Positions 9,335 to 17,879 of a stretch of 24,973 nucleotides of DNA are shown piece after piece. The notes beneath the pieces were generated by a model, which did no database searches, had not been told where the DNA came from, and saw nothing but the letters and a program-made list of their open reading frames with translations. A program made the translations under genes and the position numbers. Each line of letters starts with the position of its first letter. Positions within the stretch are counted from its first letter, which is position 1. Origin of the DNA: Saccoglossus kowalevskii (Eukaryota; Hemichordata; Enteropneusta; Harrimaniidae). The stretch spans positions 26,967-51,939 of the forward strand of contig NW_003108588.1 in assembly GCF_000003605.2 (NCBI RefSeq), in the 5' to 3' direction.

Positions 9335-9514
9335 TTTCTATATGTCTTATAGTATCTTAAAATTTAGTAATTCCAATCTGATGTGACATGTGTGTGTGCA
9401 TATTAGCTTACTAATTATTCTCTGATTTCTATATGTCTTATAGTATCTTAAAATTTAGTAATTCCAATCTGATGTGACATGTGTGTGCATATTAGCTTAC
9501 TAATTATTCTCTGA
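9335..9514. repeat. 89-91-bp tandem repeat, copies 2 and 3
   Basis: Two adjacent copies (9335-9425, 9426-9514), differing mainly by one GT in a TGTG run. They match copy 1 at 8197-8285 except for a few substitutions. Confidence 0.93.
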
Positions 9515-9559
9515 TTTCTACTTGTGATTTGGTACTTGTGATAACCCCCAATAATGATT

Positions 9560-10937
9560 TAGACAATTTGGATGGGAGAACCAAAACGGTGGTCGGTAGT
9601 TTAAATACAAGGCAGCTCCTTGGTGGAATCACGCCTGTTATTTTTAATGAGTGTCCCTTTATTGTGAAAGAAATGTGTAAGATTTGATTCTGTTAATTTT
9701 CCCAAAGAGTGGGCACATGGGGTAATAACTCAAATCTATAAAAAAAAAAAAAAGGAGATATAGACAAAGTGTGCAATTATCGAGGCATTCCCTTTCTTCC
9801 CGTAATTTTTAGCATTTTGTAATTGTAATATTTTTGACACTAGACTTTATGTTCAATTATTATAATAATAGCAAGCAGGATTCAGTAAGTCGTGTTCTAC
9901 TTCTGACAACATATTTATTCTCAACACGATTAGTTCTAAGTATTATAGTATTTATTTGGTGAATCTCTGGTTAATAGAACTATTTTTTCTCGGGATAGAA
10001 TTGAAATTCTGAAAATTATTCCTTTTTTATATGCCAAGCATGGGACCTCACACTTGTAAGCTCTTTCAAAATTAACCTCTGTTAAATCTGCTGCATGAAT
10101 ATTGTAGCAAATGAAACCTAAATACCATCTTCGTTTTCAGAAGGGATAGGTTAAAGCACTAAGAGAATTAGACATGTAATAATCAATTTATACCAGTAAC
10201 TCCATTACAAAATTACTTAGGATGTTCTTGACATTGAATCCACATGCTAATAAGGTTCTATTTAACCTGAAAAGAAGTATAAATGTTGTACCCTTCACTG
10301 TCCATGTCCTTTAAACTCTTAGAATTTCGTCTTATTTTACTTTGTTTCTAAGATATTTCATGAATCTAATCATATTGAGGCAGTACACATTAAAATGCTA
10401 CCTTTCTCTACCCTAAATCTCTGTAGTAATGCTACAATTGTTTCGCTGTAATTTGATATATATTTTGGGTAAATAAATAATGGGTGAAAATTTTGGATAT
10501 GAAAACTGAAAGATTAGCATACAAATTCTACGTATTTCAACGCAATATGGTAGCCATGCAAACGTACAGTTCGGGCCAGAAATGTCAAACAATTGCTACA
10601 AAGTCATGGTTTAGGGACATTTGGGTTCAACAAGACGTTGACACTAAATCTGAAAATAAAACTGTTCATTTTAATATTTATCAAAAGTGGTATTGCCATT
10701 GATATACAAACTTAGTCGGGGATACGGTTCGGGCAACTTGAAACGTATGCCTCGTTCACAAAAGGACCTGCATTGGAGGACTACTTGCAAGTAAAATTTA
10801 GAATCTCGGCAAATAATTGTAATATACAGACCGGCCCTAGGAATAACATACCCATACCAAATTGAAAATGTATGTGAAATATGAACTTGTTCATTTCCGA
10901 CTGGTATGTTCTATTTATAGTGACTTGTGATGCATAG
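9560..10937 (+). pseudogene. Decayed LINE ORF2 (reverse transcriptase), 5' portion
   Basis: Coding remnants in shifting frames follow the order of a non-LTR retrotransposon ORF2. About 9694-9800: NFPKEWAHGVITQIYKK then GDIDKVCNYRGIPFLPVI, broken by an A-run slippage at 9740-9753. About 9872-9935: QAGFSKSCSTSDNIFILNTI, the classic Gly-Phe...Ser-Thr-x-Asp-Asn-Ile-Phe block. About 9980: a degenerate helix IEILKIIPFLYAKHGT. About 10370: IEAVHIKMLPFSTLN, from the post-RT domain. About 10590-10690: SWFRDIWVQQDVD. About 10780: VKFRISANNCNIQTG, from the C-terminal domain. Many stops and frameshifts make it non-functional. The catalytic Asp-Asp motif was not found. The exact clade is unclear. Confidence 0.75.
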
Positions 10938-10952
10938 ATATTGATGCATTTT
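10938..10952. repeat. Target-site duplication, left copy
   Basis: ATATTGATGCATTTT, identical over 15 bp to 11870-11884. The two copies flank the nested retrocopy. Confidence 0.85.
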
Positions 10953-11298
10953 TTTTTTTGTATTTAAAACATTTTTATTGAGTCAATTTACATAGTTACA
11001 TGTATGTGTACTAAAATTTTAAGTTCAGAGAACATGGCAGTTGAATTGTAACATACTCCCTGGTACAACACTTACAATAAAATTTGACTCTTTTCTCATA
11101 AAAAACCAACAAAAAACAAAACAAAGGAATTGCCCCCCCCCCCCCGGCCAAAAACTTGCCTGTAAAAGGTGGGCCACAAAAACTCCCAAATTTCCCCATA
11201 TCGGATGCATCCACATCTGAATAAAGCCAATGGATTGCATCATGAAAAAACACCCGCCCCGCGAGCTCCCAAACAACTTTAATTGAAACAAACGCTTT

Positions 11299-11302
<4 letters not shown>

Positions 11303-11340
<38 letters not shown>
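11303..11340. repeat. A38 homopolymer inside the retrocopy
   Basis: Thirty-eight consecutive A on + (T on the element's sense strand). With a C13 run at 11133-11145 it creates a poly-Phe reading frame on the minus strand that is not a gene. Confidence 0.95.
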
Positions 11341-11341
<1 letters not shown>

Positions 11342-11543
11342 ACTCAAAGCGCATAACTCTACAAGTTCAGGTTAACATATATCAAAAATAACATTACTGT
11401 TCAAAAGTTCAAAACTCACCATTCACCAACCATATTTCCGTTCAACAGTTCAAAATAACAGTACAGAAACAACAGTTCGTTCGAAAGTTTCCTACTGCCC
11501 CGTACACCACGACAAACGAAAATAGCCTACTGCGTTCATTAAA

Positions 11544-11869
11544 TCATCCAAATCTGGGACACTGCCTGTCAGCCGAATTATCTTCAGTCCNNNNNNNNNN
11601 NNNNNNNNNNNNNNNNNNNNNNNNNNNNNNNNNNNNNNNNCGACCATTTATCCCAACTCGATGTGCATTTTCGATCATGGCGGCTGCGCTCTCGAACCCC
11701 AACTTCTCCTTTAATAAATCCGCAATTATTTCCATGCAGTTCTCGCCCTGCTGTATCTGGAATCCACCAAACCTAAGGTTGAAAGCTCTTGAGTATCTAG
11801 CAAGCCAAAGCGCCTCTTCCTCATTTTCCCTGGTTTTGGCTTCCAACTCCTTGATCTTTCTATCGAAAT
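11544..11869 (-). pseudogene. L1-type ORF1 (RRM) fragment, truncated and gapped
   Basis: From 11869 downward the frame is open: a charged coiled-coil end (RKIKELEAKTRENEEEALWL), then RYSRAFNLRFGGFQ, GENCMEIIADLLKEKLGF and IENAHRVG. The Asn-Leu-Arg-Phe, Gly-Glu-Asn and Ala-His-Arg-Val-Gly blocks are the RRM signature of LINE-1-type ORF1 proteins, which bind RNA as trimers. The frame reaches the N gap at 11640; after the gap an apparent stop lies at 11544-11546, but frame across the gap cannot be trusted. There is no start codon of its own, because the copy is 5'-truncated. Confidence 0.8.
11591..11640. other. Assembly gap (50 N)
   Basis: Fifty undetermined bases inside the ORF1 remnant. A round number suggests a placeholder, so the C-terminal half of ORF1, or more, may be missing. 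Confidence 0.98.
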
Positions 11870-11884
11870 ATATTGATGCATTTT
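11870..11884. repeat. Target-site duplication, right copy
   Basis: Second copy of ATATTGATGCATTTT. The nick implied on the + strand is TTTT/ACG, close to the TTTT/AA preference of L1-type endonucleases. Confidence 0.85.
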
Positions 11885-12000
11885 ACGTTAACCTATCCCT
11901 GGTTCATAAATCCCGTAATATATGTAAACTGAGAAATCTTGGCAGATATCTTAAAGGCACATTTTTAAAAGAGAGGAACACATTATTAATTTACAATTGA
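11885..12000 (+). pseudogene. Decayed LINE ORF2, 3' tail beyond the nested insertion
   Basis: Bases 11887-12000 read VNLSLVHKSRNICKLRNLGR followed by YLKGTFLKERNTLL and a stop at 11998-12000. A Leu-Ala/Gly-Arg-Tyr-x-x-x-x-Phe-x-x-Arg pattern is usual at the end of this kind of ORF2. Removing the retrocopy and one target duplication places it directly after the remnant that ends at 10937. Alignment to a consensus is needed to confirm continuity. Confidence 0.5.
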
Positions 12001-12078
12001 TGATTGATCGAACGAACTTGTATAAATATCTCTAGTACTAACTTCTGTATCTTTCTTTCGATATAGCTGTCGCCTCAG

Positions 12079-12179
12079 TCGTGTTATCATGGTCGACGAA
12101 CGAAGGTTGATTATAATTTAAGCAAATGCAAGAAACGCATACCAAAAGACACCTTAGTTCATCGACCGTAATAACATGA
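12079..12179. repeat. Imperfect hairpin, 29-bp arms
   Basis: The left arm 12079-12107 and right arm 12151-12179 are reverse complements at 24 of 29 positions, four of the five differences being transitions. The loop is 43 nt. No gene association is evident. Confidence 0.65.
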
Positions 12180-12182
12180 TAG

Positions 12183-13040
12183 GGTAACCACTAGAAAAAT
12201 CTAGAAGCGTACGTACTGGATGCAACTCCGCAATGAATATTGAAATTCATTGTTATTAGTAATGGAACCTTATATGTGATGCCGAATTTATAATTACTGT
12301 CATCGCAAGAATATTATATTGCTATACATTGAACAGTATTGCTTACCAACTAATCAAGCTAAAACAAAACACTTGTTACCCTATATTCTCCATATTTAAG
12401 ATTGTTTAATAGAAATGTATCAGAAGTCACACGTCGCTGATGAAAGTGTGATGAAACCCGTGCGTGAAAGCCGTGGGTGAAACATTGCAAATTTCCTTTA
12501 CTTTTCACTAACTTCTATACATTCAATTTTGTGTATACATGTATATTGTTATGAACACTAGCTTCGTGTTCGGGGATCGGGAACTTCGTCTCGCTTGGCT
12601 GGTAACATTTACCAGCTTTATTCACCCAAACAGTCAGGGGAGGTAACCCCTCGCTGTACAGTTCTCTCCTGCTTCTCCCTCTTACAAAGGTTACACACTC
12701 TAAGGCGTGGCAGAGTAAATATGCGATCGCTGCAGTCGTTGGCACGATCACTTGATTACCAGGGACGTGTCTCACGGTTAAAGCCTTGCAAAGTTGACAC
12801 TACTGAAATGTGTGTATATAATCTCTACTCAAAAGATGCCAATTGTTGATTCTAAACAAAAGTATAACGGCGAGTGATTGGAAAGTGCGAAAGTGAAGTC
12901 GCTATCTTAACAATATGAACAGAAACATTTGATTACGTTCTTGGGAGTCTTCGTGACCTGAAATGAGTTCGATGACATTTTGCTGTTTAGTTGCTTGTTG
13001 TACGATACCCGGATTTTGAACTCTCACTGTACGATACCCT
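12183..13040. other. Intergenic, no gene recognised
   Basis: Bases 12550-12790 are richer in GC and CpG than their surroundings, with overlapping open frames on both strands but no family pattern. The 12-mer TGTACGATACCC occurs twice (12999-13010, 13029-13040), just before the TTAA element. Nothing else could be supported. Confidence 0.5.
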
Positions 13041-13497
13041 TTAAGGTAGAAGCCAACTCATATTAATAAATGGAAATACCCATAATTTCATTTTTCAATA
13101 AATTGTACTCCAGGGCAATATATGGATATTGACTTTTAAAAAGTTGGTGGTCACCAACCTAATTTTCGAGAATTGATGGTTGTATTTTAGTGGATAATGG
13201 CCATCTTGTCAGTATTACTAGTATAACGCTTTTACCATAGATTCCTATGACAGAGATATTTATCTCAAATTGTAGCCTAGTGACATAGGCCGGAACATTT
13301 TTAATATTGTGATTGATGGGGTACTGTTTGTTGTCCAGAATTATTTCAAAAATCTGGGTTTTTAAAAGTGTCGAAAAATGCAATAATTGTGTTCTATTGA
13401 ATTGTTTTTAAAAAGCCACTGTAACACACAGGGATAGGTCCATGGGTGCCATTCATGACTAATTTTCTACAAATTTATGAGTAGGCTTCTACCTTAA
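13041..13497 (+). mobile_element. TTAA-bounded MITE, copy 1 (449 bp)
   Basis: TTAA (13041-13044), then GGTAGAAGCCAACTCATA at one end and TATGAGTAGGCTTCTACC at the other, then TTAA (13494-13497). Inverted ends and a TTAA target are the signature of piggyBac-type elements. There is no transposase. The interior is AT-rich and matches copy 2 in inverse orientation. Confidence 0.8.
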
Positions 13498-14060
13498 GGT
13501 AGAAGCCTACTCACAATTTTTGACAAAATTGGTCATAAATCGCATGACAATGTTCATTAGTTTATTATGTACAACCATGAAGCTAATGTCCCATGGTACA
13601 ATGAAATAGCTTAGCATTATTTTGTGTGTTACAGCTAAGTTTTTTGAGAAACGTGTCCTAATATTTCTTGAAAATCGCTATTTTTAGAACAATTCCATAG
13701 AACACAATGTTAAAGAAAAATTGCATTTTTGACACTTTTTAAAACCCAGATTTTTAAAAAAATTCAGAACAACAAAAAGTACTCAATCATTAACAATATA
13801 TGATTTTTTCAGCCTATGTCACCAGGCTAGATTTTGAGATATTGCATAATATCTCTGCCAAAGGAACCTATGGTAAAAGCATTATGATTGTGCCAAAATG
13901 GCGACTTTCCACTTAAATAAAACTATCAATATCTCGAAAATAAGGCTGGTGACTCCCAACTTTTTTTAAGTCAATATCCCTATATTGTCTTGGAGTACAG
14001 TTTGTTGCAAAATGAATAAATTCTGTGTTTTTTTAATTTATGAGTAGGCTTCTACCTTAA
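13494..14060 (-). mobile_element. TTAA-bounded MITE, copy 2 (559 bp), inverted
   Basis: It shares the central TTAA with copy 1 and ends with TTAA at 14057-14060. Its interior runs opposite to copy 1: ATATCTCGAAAATAAGGCTG near 13930 answers the inverse of the segment near 13150-13190, and CTTGGAGTACA near 13990 answers GTACTCCAG at 13107. The junction is a perfect 34-bp palindrome (13479-13512). Arms have diverged, so the arrangement is old. Confidence 0.78.
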
Positions 14061-14063
14061 TAT

Positions 14064-14108
14064 GCTGGTTCCCGGTGTCCCTCGCGAACTCTTATGGCGG
14101 GAACCAGC
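14064..14108. repeat. 11-bp perfect hairpin beside the MITE pair
   Basis: GCTGGTTCCCG (14064-14074) and CGGGAACCAGC (14098-14108), with a 23-nt loop. It begins 3 bp after the outer TTAA. Confidence 0.75.
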
Positions 14109-14689
14109 AAGCCAACAAACGTCTTTTAACTGTAATCACGTCCTCTTGTGGCGTACCCACTACCTTCTTTCGTTTTCTTCGGACAATTGCGAAATTGTTT
14201 CCTGAACAGATTATACTTTATTGAGCTTTTATATACGGGTCTATCGTGGTGGTCGTCATGGTCGAAATTCTGCAATATTTAATACAAATAACAATTTAAT
14301 TTGAACATGGAAAATAGAAAAATTGAAGTGCGCCCGCCTACGACTGGTTAATCTTATCTATAGATGACCTCAACGATGAACTTTAAATTATCACGTGATA
14401 TCTGTCACGGTCAGATTAAAGGTTAACGGGTTTACAGAGCAGACTTACACGTATATATTGGAGTATTTCCAACCCTACAACTGATTAATTTGTTATAGTT
14501 CTTCACATATTCGGAACACGACAGCTCTGTCAGGTTTTGTGTTGTTATTCTCGCTTGTGCCGTCAACGCTATAGAACACATTTGTAGGCGCATTTTGGCT
14601 TGATTGCGTTCCCTATGGGGCACGTATTGATTAAGTGATCTCCACCGGTATGCGGGGTATCACGCGCTTGCAGGTTTAAATCGACACAG
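14109..14689. other. Intergenic, no gene recognised
   Basis: Mixed composition; a short open frame on the minus strand (14432-14623) has no recognisable pattern. Nothing supported. Confidence 0.45.
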
Positions 14690-14763
14690 TGACCGTACAC
14701 TGCGGCATTTGTTCACCGGGGGACTGCAAACTCAATTTCCTCCCAGCAGCCGTGTTACGAGGT
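14640..14763 (+). promoter_or_regulatory. Possible 5' UTR exon / promoter-proximal region of gene B
   Basis: A CpG-richer island in AT-rich DNA ends with a strong 5' splice site, TTACGAG|GTAAGT (exon end 14761). Gene B's first coding exon is preceded by TATCTCTCTTGCAG|, a good acceptor 15 nt before its ATG, so a non-coding leader exon must lie upstream if that acceptor is used. This is the best donor I noticed in the gap, with a ~6.9-kb intron. It is inference only. Confidence 0.25.
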
Positions 14764-14879
14764 AAGTCCCTTTACAAGAGCGAAACTAACATCGAAAGGC
14801 TAAAGGTTGTGTACTGCTATTGGCATGATACGTTTACCATGCAGCGCACTCAACCAACATACAATATATACTGACAGAT

Positions 14880-15304
14880 AACTGATAATTAAATAGCGGG
14901 ATAGACGATGCAAGTTCCGTAATCCGATTCCCAAATAATGATAATCTAGTATTAATCTCACCAAGAAAAACAACTCAACTATACACTATTTTTAGAGAGC
15001 TATCGCATTCGCGTATGTCAATGTTAATACTACAAGTAGGGCAAAGCTCCCAATTACAGATCATGGTTATTGTTATTTCGCGTGTGGGATTTCAACTGCT
15101 TATTCATGTACGGCTTCTCTTTAATAATTGGCGACGTAGTTAACAACGATCATTTATGGTATGTGTACATGACTAGACCTCGGATTACAATACAAAGAAT
15201 GTGATAATGATATAGACCTTATGGTGAAATCAGGGTTACTAAACCGTTTTGAAATGTGCGTGTAATGCGATGACTTAATTGGAAATCAAAACCGAATTTG
15301 GGGT
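14880..15304. other. Intergenic, nothing recognised
   Basis: AT-rich, no repeats or coding pattern that I can support. Confidence 0.5.
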
Positions 15305-15384
15305 TGAAACTATTATTACTAGACTTGTCTGTGTTGTGACTACTAGTATAATGATGTGTTCTTAACCATGACACAGCCATTACT
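15305..15384. repeat. Dispersed direct repeat, copy 1
   Basis: Contains TTATTACTAGACTTGTCT and TTCTTAACCATGACACAGCC. A diverged second copy, same orientation, lies at 15805-15873. Confidence 0.65.
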
Positions 15385-15804
15385 CTACAATGACTGAGGG
15401 TATTGTACTGTAAAGACAAAACATGAATTGCACAGACAAAACAAACAAGACAGTATGTGTAACTATTAAACAAAAAATAACTATTACAGACCCTCTTTAA
15501 AACCCTTTTTTTTTAATTTATTTAATTTTGTATATTGTATTTTTTAAATATTTGACCAATGCATATTGTTGTAAAGTTATTTTGTCTTTCCTCTTTCTGG
15601 TTTGTTTTGTTATCACATTCAAATAAGGTTTTTTTGCTGTATATAATACATCTAGGATGAAGTGAAAATTATTTTTTTGCAAAGTCCATTTTTGTTCTAT
15701 GTGTGGTTTTCTACTACCTAAGTCAATTTCGAAACTATAGGCACTGTCAAAAGTCTCCTCATTTGTGTATTGTTTTATTTCATTTACCGATTTTTTTCCG
15801 AGTT

Positions 15805-15873
15805 GAAAGTGTTATTACTGGACTTGTCTTGATTGCGACTATAATATTCTTAACCACTACACAGCCACACCAA
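15805..15873. repeat. Dispersed direct repeat, copy 2
   Basis: TTATTACTGGACTTGTCT and TTCTTAACCACTACACAGCC match copy 1, about 500 bp away, with a ~9-bp length difference in the middle. Confidence 0.65.
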
Positions 15874-16141
15874 GTAAACATTTGTTTATTTTTGTCAGAT
15901 ATCCATGTATATAGAGTCCCAGGTGTGTCACCTGGGTAATCATTTATAGTGGAGCTAAATTTTACTGACTTTAATAATGAATCACATCCCAGGAATTACA
16001 TGCATGTATTTGTTCATACCATGTCTGTTTGTCTACCACAGCTGTCTCATTCCAGAAATCATGTGGTTATATGCTGTAGCCTGGTGGTACAAGATCAAAT
16101 TACCAACATAATTACTTGGATTACCGTTATTAATAACATGA

Positions 16142-16232
16142 GGTTATTACGAGGATACCTCAAAGTATGCACGAAGACAGTACAGCAGGTGTACTGTCTG
16201 AGAGCATACTTTGAGGTAATCTCGTAATAACC
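16142..16232. ncRNA. 91-nt hairpin resembling a microRNA precursor (candidate)
   Basis: The arms at 16142-16170 and 16204-16232 pair at 27 of 29 positions. A symmetric 5/5 internal loop (ACGAA / TGAGA) follows, then a perfect 8-bp stem (GACAGTAC / GTACTGTC) and a 7-nt loop. Total size and shape fit an animal pre-miRNA on either strand. A foldback transposon remnant explains the structure equally well, and I recognise no known seed. Confidence 0.35.
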
Positions 16233-16238
16233 GTATTA

Positions 16239-16493
16239 TTATTATTATACATCTTTTCCTTCCAAAGATACACCATGGGAATGCCAAAATTCAAAATGTT
16301 TAGAACAGAATCAGAGAACTTATTTGTGAGTTTGTTTTTATTATTAGAGGATGCTTACGCGTGTAATCATTCTCTATTCCATATTTGGAATTCGCATTTT
16401 CTAATATGGTAGGGTGAAAATACCCCATAAAATACCGCAAAATTACGGCACGCTGTAACTTATGGCGTTACGATGTCAGATGTATAATAATAA
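16239..16493. repeat. Short inverted repeat flanking ~225 bp
   Basis: TTATTATTATACATC (16239-16253) and its perfect inverse GATGTATAATAATAA (16479-16493). Possibly the ends of a small MITE abutting the hairpin on its left. Confidence 0.5.
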
Positions 16494-16494
16494 C

Positions 16495-17566
16495 TCGCAG
16501 GGTAACAAAGGTATTCCTTTCATCTTTATAAATATCATAATTCAAACTGAAACAAGAGGTTTATTATAAGACAACATAATAACAATGAAATGTTTTCAAA
16601 TGAAGTCTTATAATTCATAAATATTCAAGGAGATGGAGGGAATGTTGCCAGAAATATTCTACACGATTTATTTTATCTAGCAATTCAATGTACCTGTGAT
16701 GATTTCTAGAGATTTATCCATGCCTTCTTAATTGACTTCAAAAAAGACTTTGCTTCCAAGCTTTATAAAATGAAATCTCAGGAAAATTTTAGAAACAAAG
16801 CTATTTTGGGTCACATTACATGTATGTCATTTTAAGTTCTTAAAATAGGGCAAAAATGACATTTTTTGATGTAAAACCACACTTAACATGCACAAATTAA
16901 AATGAAAACTGATATGCATCTGTGTATTTTAGTGATACACCTCTGTAGTGAATTTCATAAAAAACTGACATGGCACACATTTTAGCTTGTTTTTGAACTG
17001 TAAACTATACTTAAAATGGACAGATTCAAAAACAAAATTAACGTATGTGCATCTGTACGTTTTAGTAATAGACTTTTATAGCGAATTTTGTGATAATTGA
17101 TCTAAGTGTTTCAGAGTTGCAAGATGGTACACCTTTATAGAAGTTTTTGAAAGAAAAGTTGTTTTTTTACCATAAATGCCCCAAAATCCCCCTTTAATTA
17201 CTGTGCTTTAATGTACATGAAAAAATACCTGTTTAAATAAAATTGGTTCATGCATGTCTGATTTAAGCCCGTGTTCTGGCATTGCCGTGCTTGGCAGTGG
17301 CTAAATCTTGGACTTATTTCATAATAAATTCTGTAAATGTCTGCTCAGAGTTAACTGCAAGGCCTTAAAGGCCCAGGTATACTATAAATACGCCCCTAAA
17401 CAATAGGGATTATTTCCTTGCTTGTCACGCTGTAGTAAACAGCTCCGGTAAAAACGCATTTTCTCGAACTTACAGGTCTATTATGTCGTGCCAAAGTGGA
17501 TGCATGTGACCATGAATATCACAGCAGTGACTGTGTGTAGTATTTATGACAATAAATAGTGTATAA
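16495..17566. other. Intergenic, nothing recognised
   Basis: AT-rich. Around 16820-17100 are loosely similar phrases (GTAAAACCACACTTAACATG; GTAAACTATACTTAAAATGG) that suggest an old short duplication. No gene seen. Confidence 0.45.
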
Positions 17567-17870
17567 ATGATATCTTCAATTCTCTAATTTAAGTGAATAT
17601 TTTTGTAATTTTTGGTAAAAGGTTATACTTTCGACTTTTTGTTGAAAACCGCAAGTCCGCTTGCTTTGATACTATACATATAGGTACTACATGTGGACCT
17701 CTCTCAGACTTCTCCATTTTGTGATGATATCTTCAATTCTCTAATTTAAGTGAATATTTTTGTCATTTTTGGTAAAAAGTTATATTTTCGAATTCTTGTT
17801 GAAAACATCAAGTCCGATTGCTTTGATACTATACATATTGTTCATTTTCTAATGATATCTTCAGTTCTTT
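17567..17870. repeat. ~157-bp tandem duplication plus partial third copy
   Basis: ATGATATCTTCAATTCTCTA starts units at 17567 and 17724, with matching interiors (TTTTTGGTAAAA, CTTTGATACTATACATAT). A truncated third start (ATGATATCTTCAGTTCTTT) lies at 17852. Confidence 0.85.
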
Positions 17871-17879
17871 TATTGAAAT

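Larger units (their letters stand above)
10953..11869 (-). mobile_element. 5'-truncated retrocopy with L1-like ORF1 and poly(A) tail
   Basis: Read on the minus strand: the copy starts inside a coding region next to the right target duplication, runs through an ORF1 fragment, then a non-coding 3' part, and ends with AATAAA (complement of 10974-10979) about 14-20 nt before an A-tail (T-run 10949-10959). Truncated 5' end, A-tail and 15-bp duplication are the signs of target-primed reverse transcription. No ORF2 coding sequence is seen between ORF1 and the tail. A 50-N gap and an A38 run (11303-11340 on +) lie inside, so the true length is unknown. Confidence 0.8.

Noticed and set aside
10484..10702. 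72-residue + frame as an independent small gene
   Set aside because: Its second half (WFRDIWVQQDVD) fits the C-terminal part of the surrounding decayed LINE ORF2.
11011..11343. 110-residue minus frame starting with poly-Phe
   Set aside because: Produced by the A38 homopolymer and the 3' non-coding part of the retrocopy.
11677..12000. 107-residue + frame as a gene
   Set aside because: The first half is the antisense of the ORF1 fragment; only the last ~37 codons, beyond the target duplication, look like LINE sequence.
12515..12849. Overlapping 84-86-residue frames on both strands
   Set aside because: GC-richer sequence lowers stop density; no recognisable protein pattern on either strand.
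12548..12850. Solo LTR beginning TGTTATGAACAC
   Set aside because: No matching CA end with a 5-bp target duplication was found, and no second LTR or primer-binding site.
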